Source: Thermoleptolyngbya sp046719575 (lineage in GTDB: Bacteria > Cyanobacteriota > Cyanobacteriia > Elainellales > Elainellaceae). From it: DNA of 7,297 nt. This document shows, piece by piece, positions 6,619 through 7,297 of this stretch. The stretch is taken from NCBI GenBank assembly GCA_046719575.1, contig JBDNCP010000216.1, positions 1 through 7,297 on the forward strand, in the 5' to 3' direction. Position 1 is the stretch's first letter. Each line of letters starts with the position of its first letter. The notes beneath the pieces were generated by a model. It saw only the letters and a program-made list of their open reading frames with translations. It was not told the DNA's origin and ran no database searches. The translations under genes and the position numbers were made by a program.

Positions 6619-7029
6619 TCAACCCATTACCAAAATCGTCTCGCCTTCGACCTTGACGGGATAGGTCGCTAAGGCGCGGTTTGCGGGGCCCTGCACGACT
6701 GCGCCTGCGGCAGAAAAGAGGGAATTGTGGCAGGGGCAGGCAAAGAGGGCAGTTTGCGTCCGCCATTCGACGGTGCAGCCCGCATGGGGGCAGATGCGGC
6801 TGACAGCGATGAGGTCGCCGTTGTCGGGATTTTTGAGCAGCGTGATGGGGGCAGTGCCAACCTGCGTATCGAGGCGATCGCCACTCTGGGCAAGCTGGCT
6901 CAGCGTTCCCACCTGCTGAAAGGTGCCGCTGGTGGCGGGTGGGCTGGGTGGGGCAGCCGATTTGCAGGCCGGCAAAGCAGAAGTGGCGGCGCTGGCGGCA
7001 GCTAACCCCAGAAAAGTACGACGTTCCAT
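6619..7029 (-). CDS. Small Rieske [2Fe-2S] protein with Tat-type signal and lipobox
   Basis: A 136-residue electron-transfer protein. The N-terminus MERRTFLGLAAASAATSALPAC has a twin-arginine motif (RRTFLG), an Ala-rich hydrophobic segment and a possible lipobox LPAC with C22, which suggests Tat export of the folded protein and lipid anchoring. A Ser/Pro-rich linker (23-35) leads to the Rieske fold. Box I is CPHAGC (80-85) and box II is CPCHNS (98-103). C80, H82, C98 and H101 are the cluster ligands, and C85 and C100 form the usual disulfide. It lacks the long membrane helix of PetC (about 180 residues), so it is not the standard cytochrome b6f subunit. The partner is unknown. An upstream in-frame ATG at 7116 is possible, but it would bury the Tat motif 30 residues inside the protein and overlap the divergent ORF, so I use 7029. 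A TATATT hexamer at 7063-7068 (minus strand) is a weak -10 candidate. Confidence 0.9.
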   Translation of the reverse strand: MERRTFLGLAAASAATSALPACKSAAPPSPPATSGTFQQVGTLSQLAQSGDRLDTQVGTAPITLLKNPDNGDLIAVSRICPHAGCTVEWRTQTALFACPCHNSLFSAAGAVVQGPANRALATYPVKVEGETILVMG

Positions 7030-7095
7030 AAGGTTATGAGGTGAGGAATCCGGTTGCTCTAGAATATAAAGCACAGATTTGATCCGCGCTGCGTT

Positions 7096-7107
7096 CACAG
7101 TGCTGTG
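7096..7107. promoter_or_regulatory. Short palindrome in the Rieske/small-ORF divergent gap
   Basis: CACAG-TG-CTGTG is a 5-2-5 inverted repeat lying 3 bp before the start of the small plus-strand ORF and 67 bp upstream of the Rieske start. Its size and position suit an operator half-site pair, but one 12-bp palindrome is weak evidence. Confidence 0.25.
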
Positions 7108-7110
7108 CTT

Positions 7111-7242
7111 ATGCATCCGACCCGCAAATCGGCAAAAGGTTTCCCAAAAGGGGTGATCAAGGGGCTGAGAGTTTTCGCGCTGCTGAGTTTGCTGGTGCTG
7201 CTATATGTGGGGCTTCAGGGGTGCAGCGAGATGACGGGGTGA
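7111..7242 (+). CDS. Small (43-residue) predicted membrane peptide or mini-lipoprotein
   Basis: Not recognised as any known small photosynthetic subunit. The ORF has a basic N-terminal region (RKSAKGFPKGVIKGLR, residues 5-20), then a 15-residue hydrophobic run (VFALLSLLVLLYVGL, 21-35), then QGCSEMTG to the TGA stop. The LQGC ending resembles a lipobox with a less usual Gln at -2. If it is processed there, only six residues (CSEMTG) would remain. Otherwise it would be a single-pass membrane peptide. It is divergent from the Rieske gene with 81 bp between the starts, so the two may share a regulatory region. No Shine-Dalgarno site is seen. A basic-hydrophobic-cysteine layout is unlikely in a random ORF, but the short length keeps this tentative. 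Confidence 0.5.
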   Translation: MHPTRKSAKGFPKGVIKGLRVFALLSLLVLLYVGLQGCSEMTG

Positions 7243-7253
7243 GAGGTGGAAAA

Positions 7254-7297
7254 AACGAAAAACGAAGAATGAAGAACGAAAAACGAAGAATGAAGAA
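7254..7297. repeat. Heptanucleotide (AAYGAAR) tandem repeat array, running off the right edge
   Basis: Six consecutive 7-bp units are visible: aacgaaa, aacgaag, aatgaag, aacgaaa, aacgaag, aatgaag, then aa at the window end. Together they also form a 21-bp higher-order repeat of three variants, repeated twice. Heptamer arrays of this kind (STRR sequences) are known in filamentous cyanobacteria. It starts 11 bp after the small ORF stop. Its full length is not visible. Confidence 0.9.

Noticed and set aside
7030..7116. Longer Rieske N-terminus starting at 7116
   Set aside because: It would add 29 polar residues before the RRTFLG export motif and overlap the divergent small ORF. The 7029 start gives a standard Tat signal.

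Overview
The window reads as chromosomal DNA from a beta-cyanobacterium. Eight copies of the HIP1 octamer GCGATCGC lie in 7.3 kb, where an even-composition sequence would give about 0.1. The best-recognised gene is a carboxysome-type beta-carbonic anhydrase. Genes are dense, Shine-Dalgarno sites are mostly absent, and simple or tandem repeats fill the gaps, all common in filamentous Leptolyngbya-like lineages. The genus cannot be fixed from this sequence alone.

Left block (1-2840, minus strand): an ABC-type fused permease/ATPase of the SbmA/BacA/PMP70-like class is followed after 34 bp by the N-terminal two thirds of folC (dihydrofolate/folylpolyglutamate synthase), which runs off the left edge. 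The two are probably co-transcribed.

Middle (2841-4472): a 583-bp divergent intergenic region holds two tandem-repeat fields, a GATC cluster and a 10-bp inverted repeat. It leads into ccaA on the plus strand, whose zinc-site residues are C39, H98 and C101. The CcaA catalytic domain is followed by a low-complexity linker and a short helix-like terminal motif, which may be a carboxysome-recruitment tail. Two bases after the ccaA stop lies a 90-bp MITE-like palindromic element that may also terminate transcription between ccaA and the convergent gene.

Right block (7029-4536, minus strand): a small Tat-type Rieske [2Fe-2S] protein with a lipobox, a YghO-like GNAT-fold acyltransferase and a two-domain lipoprotein of unknown function may form one unit. 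A G-rich tract lies between the first two, and an 11-bp duplication sits at the junction of the last two.

Right edge: a 43-residue basic/hydrophobic ORF ending near a lipobox-like cysteine is divergent from the Rieske gene. After it a 7-bp (AAYGAAR) repeat array runs off the window.

No rRNA, tRNA, CRISPR array, transposase or phage gene is visible. The parts most worth a second look are the ccaA upstream repeats, the CcaA tail, the palindromic element at the ccaA stop and the Rieske/GNAT/lipoprotein cluster. The rest is ordinary housekeeping sequence.
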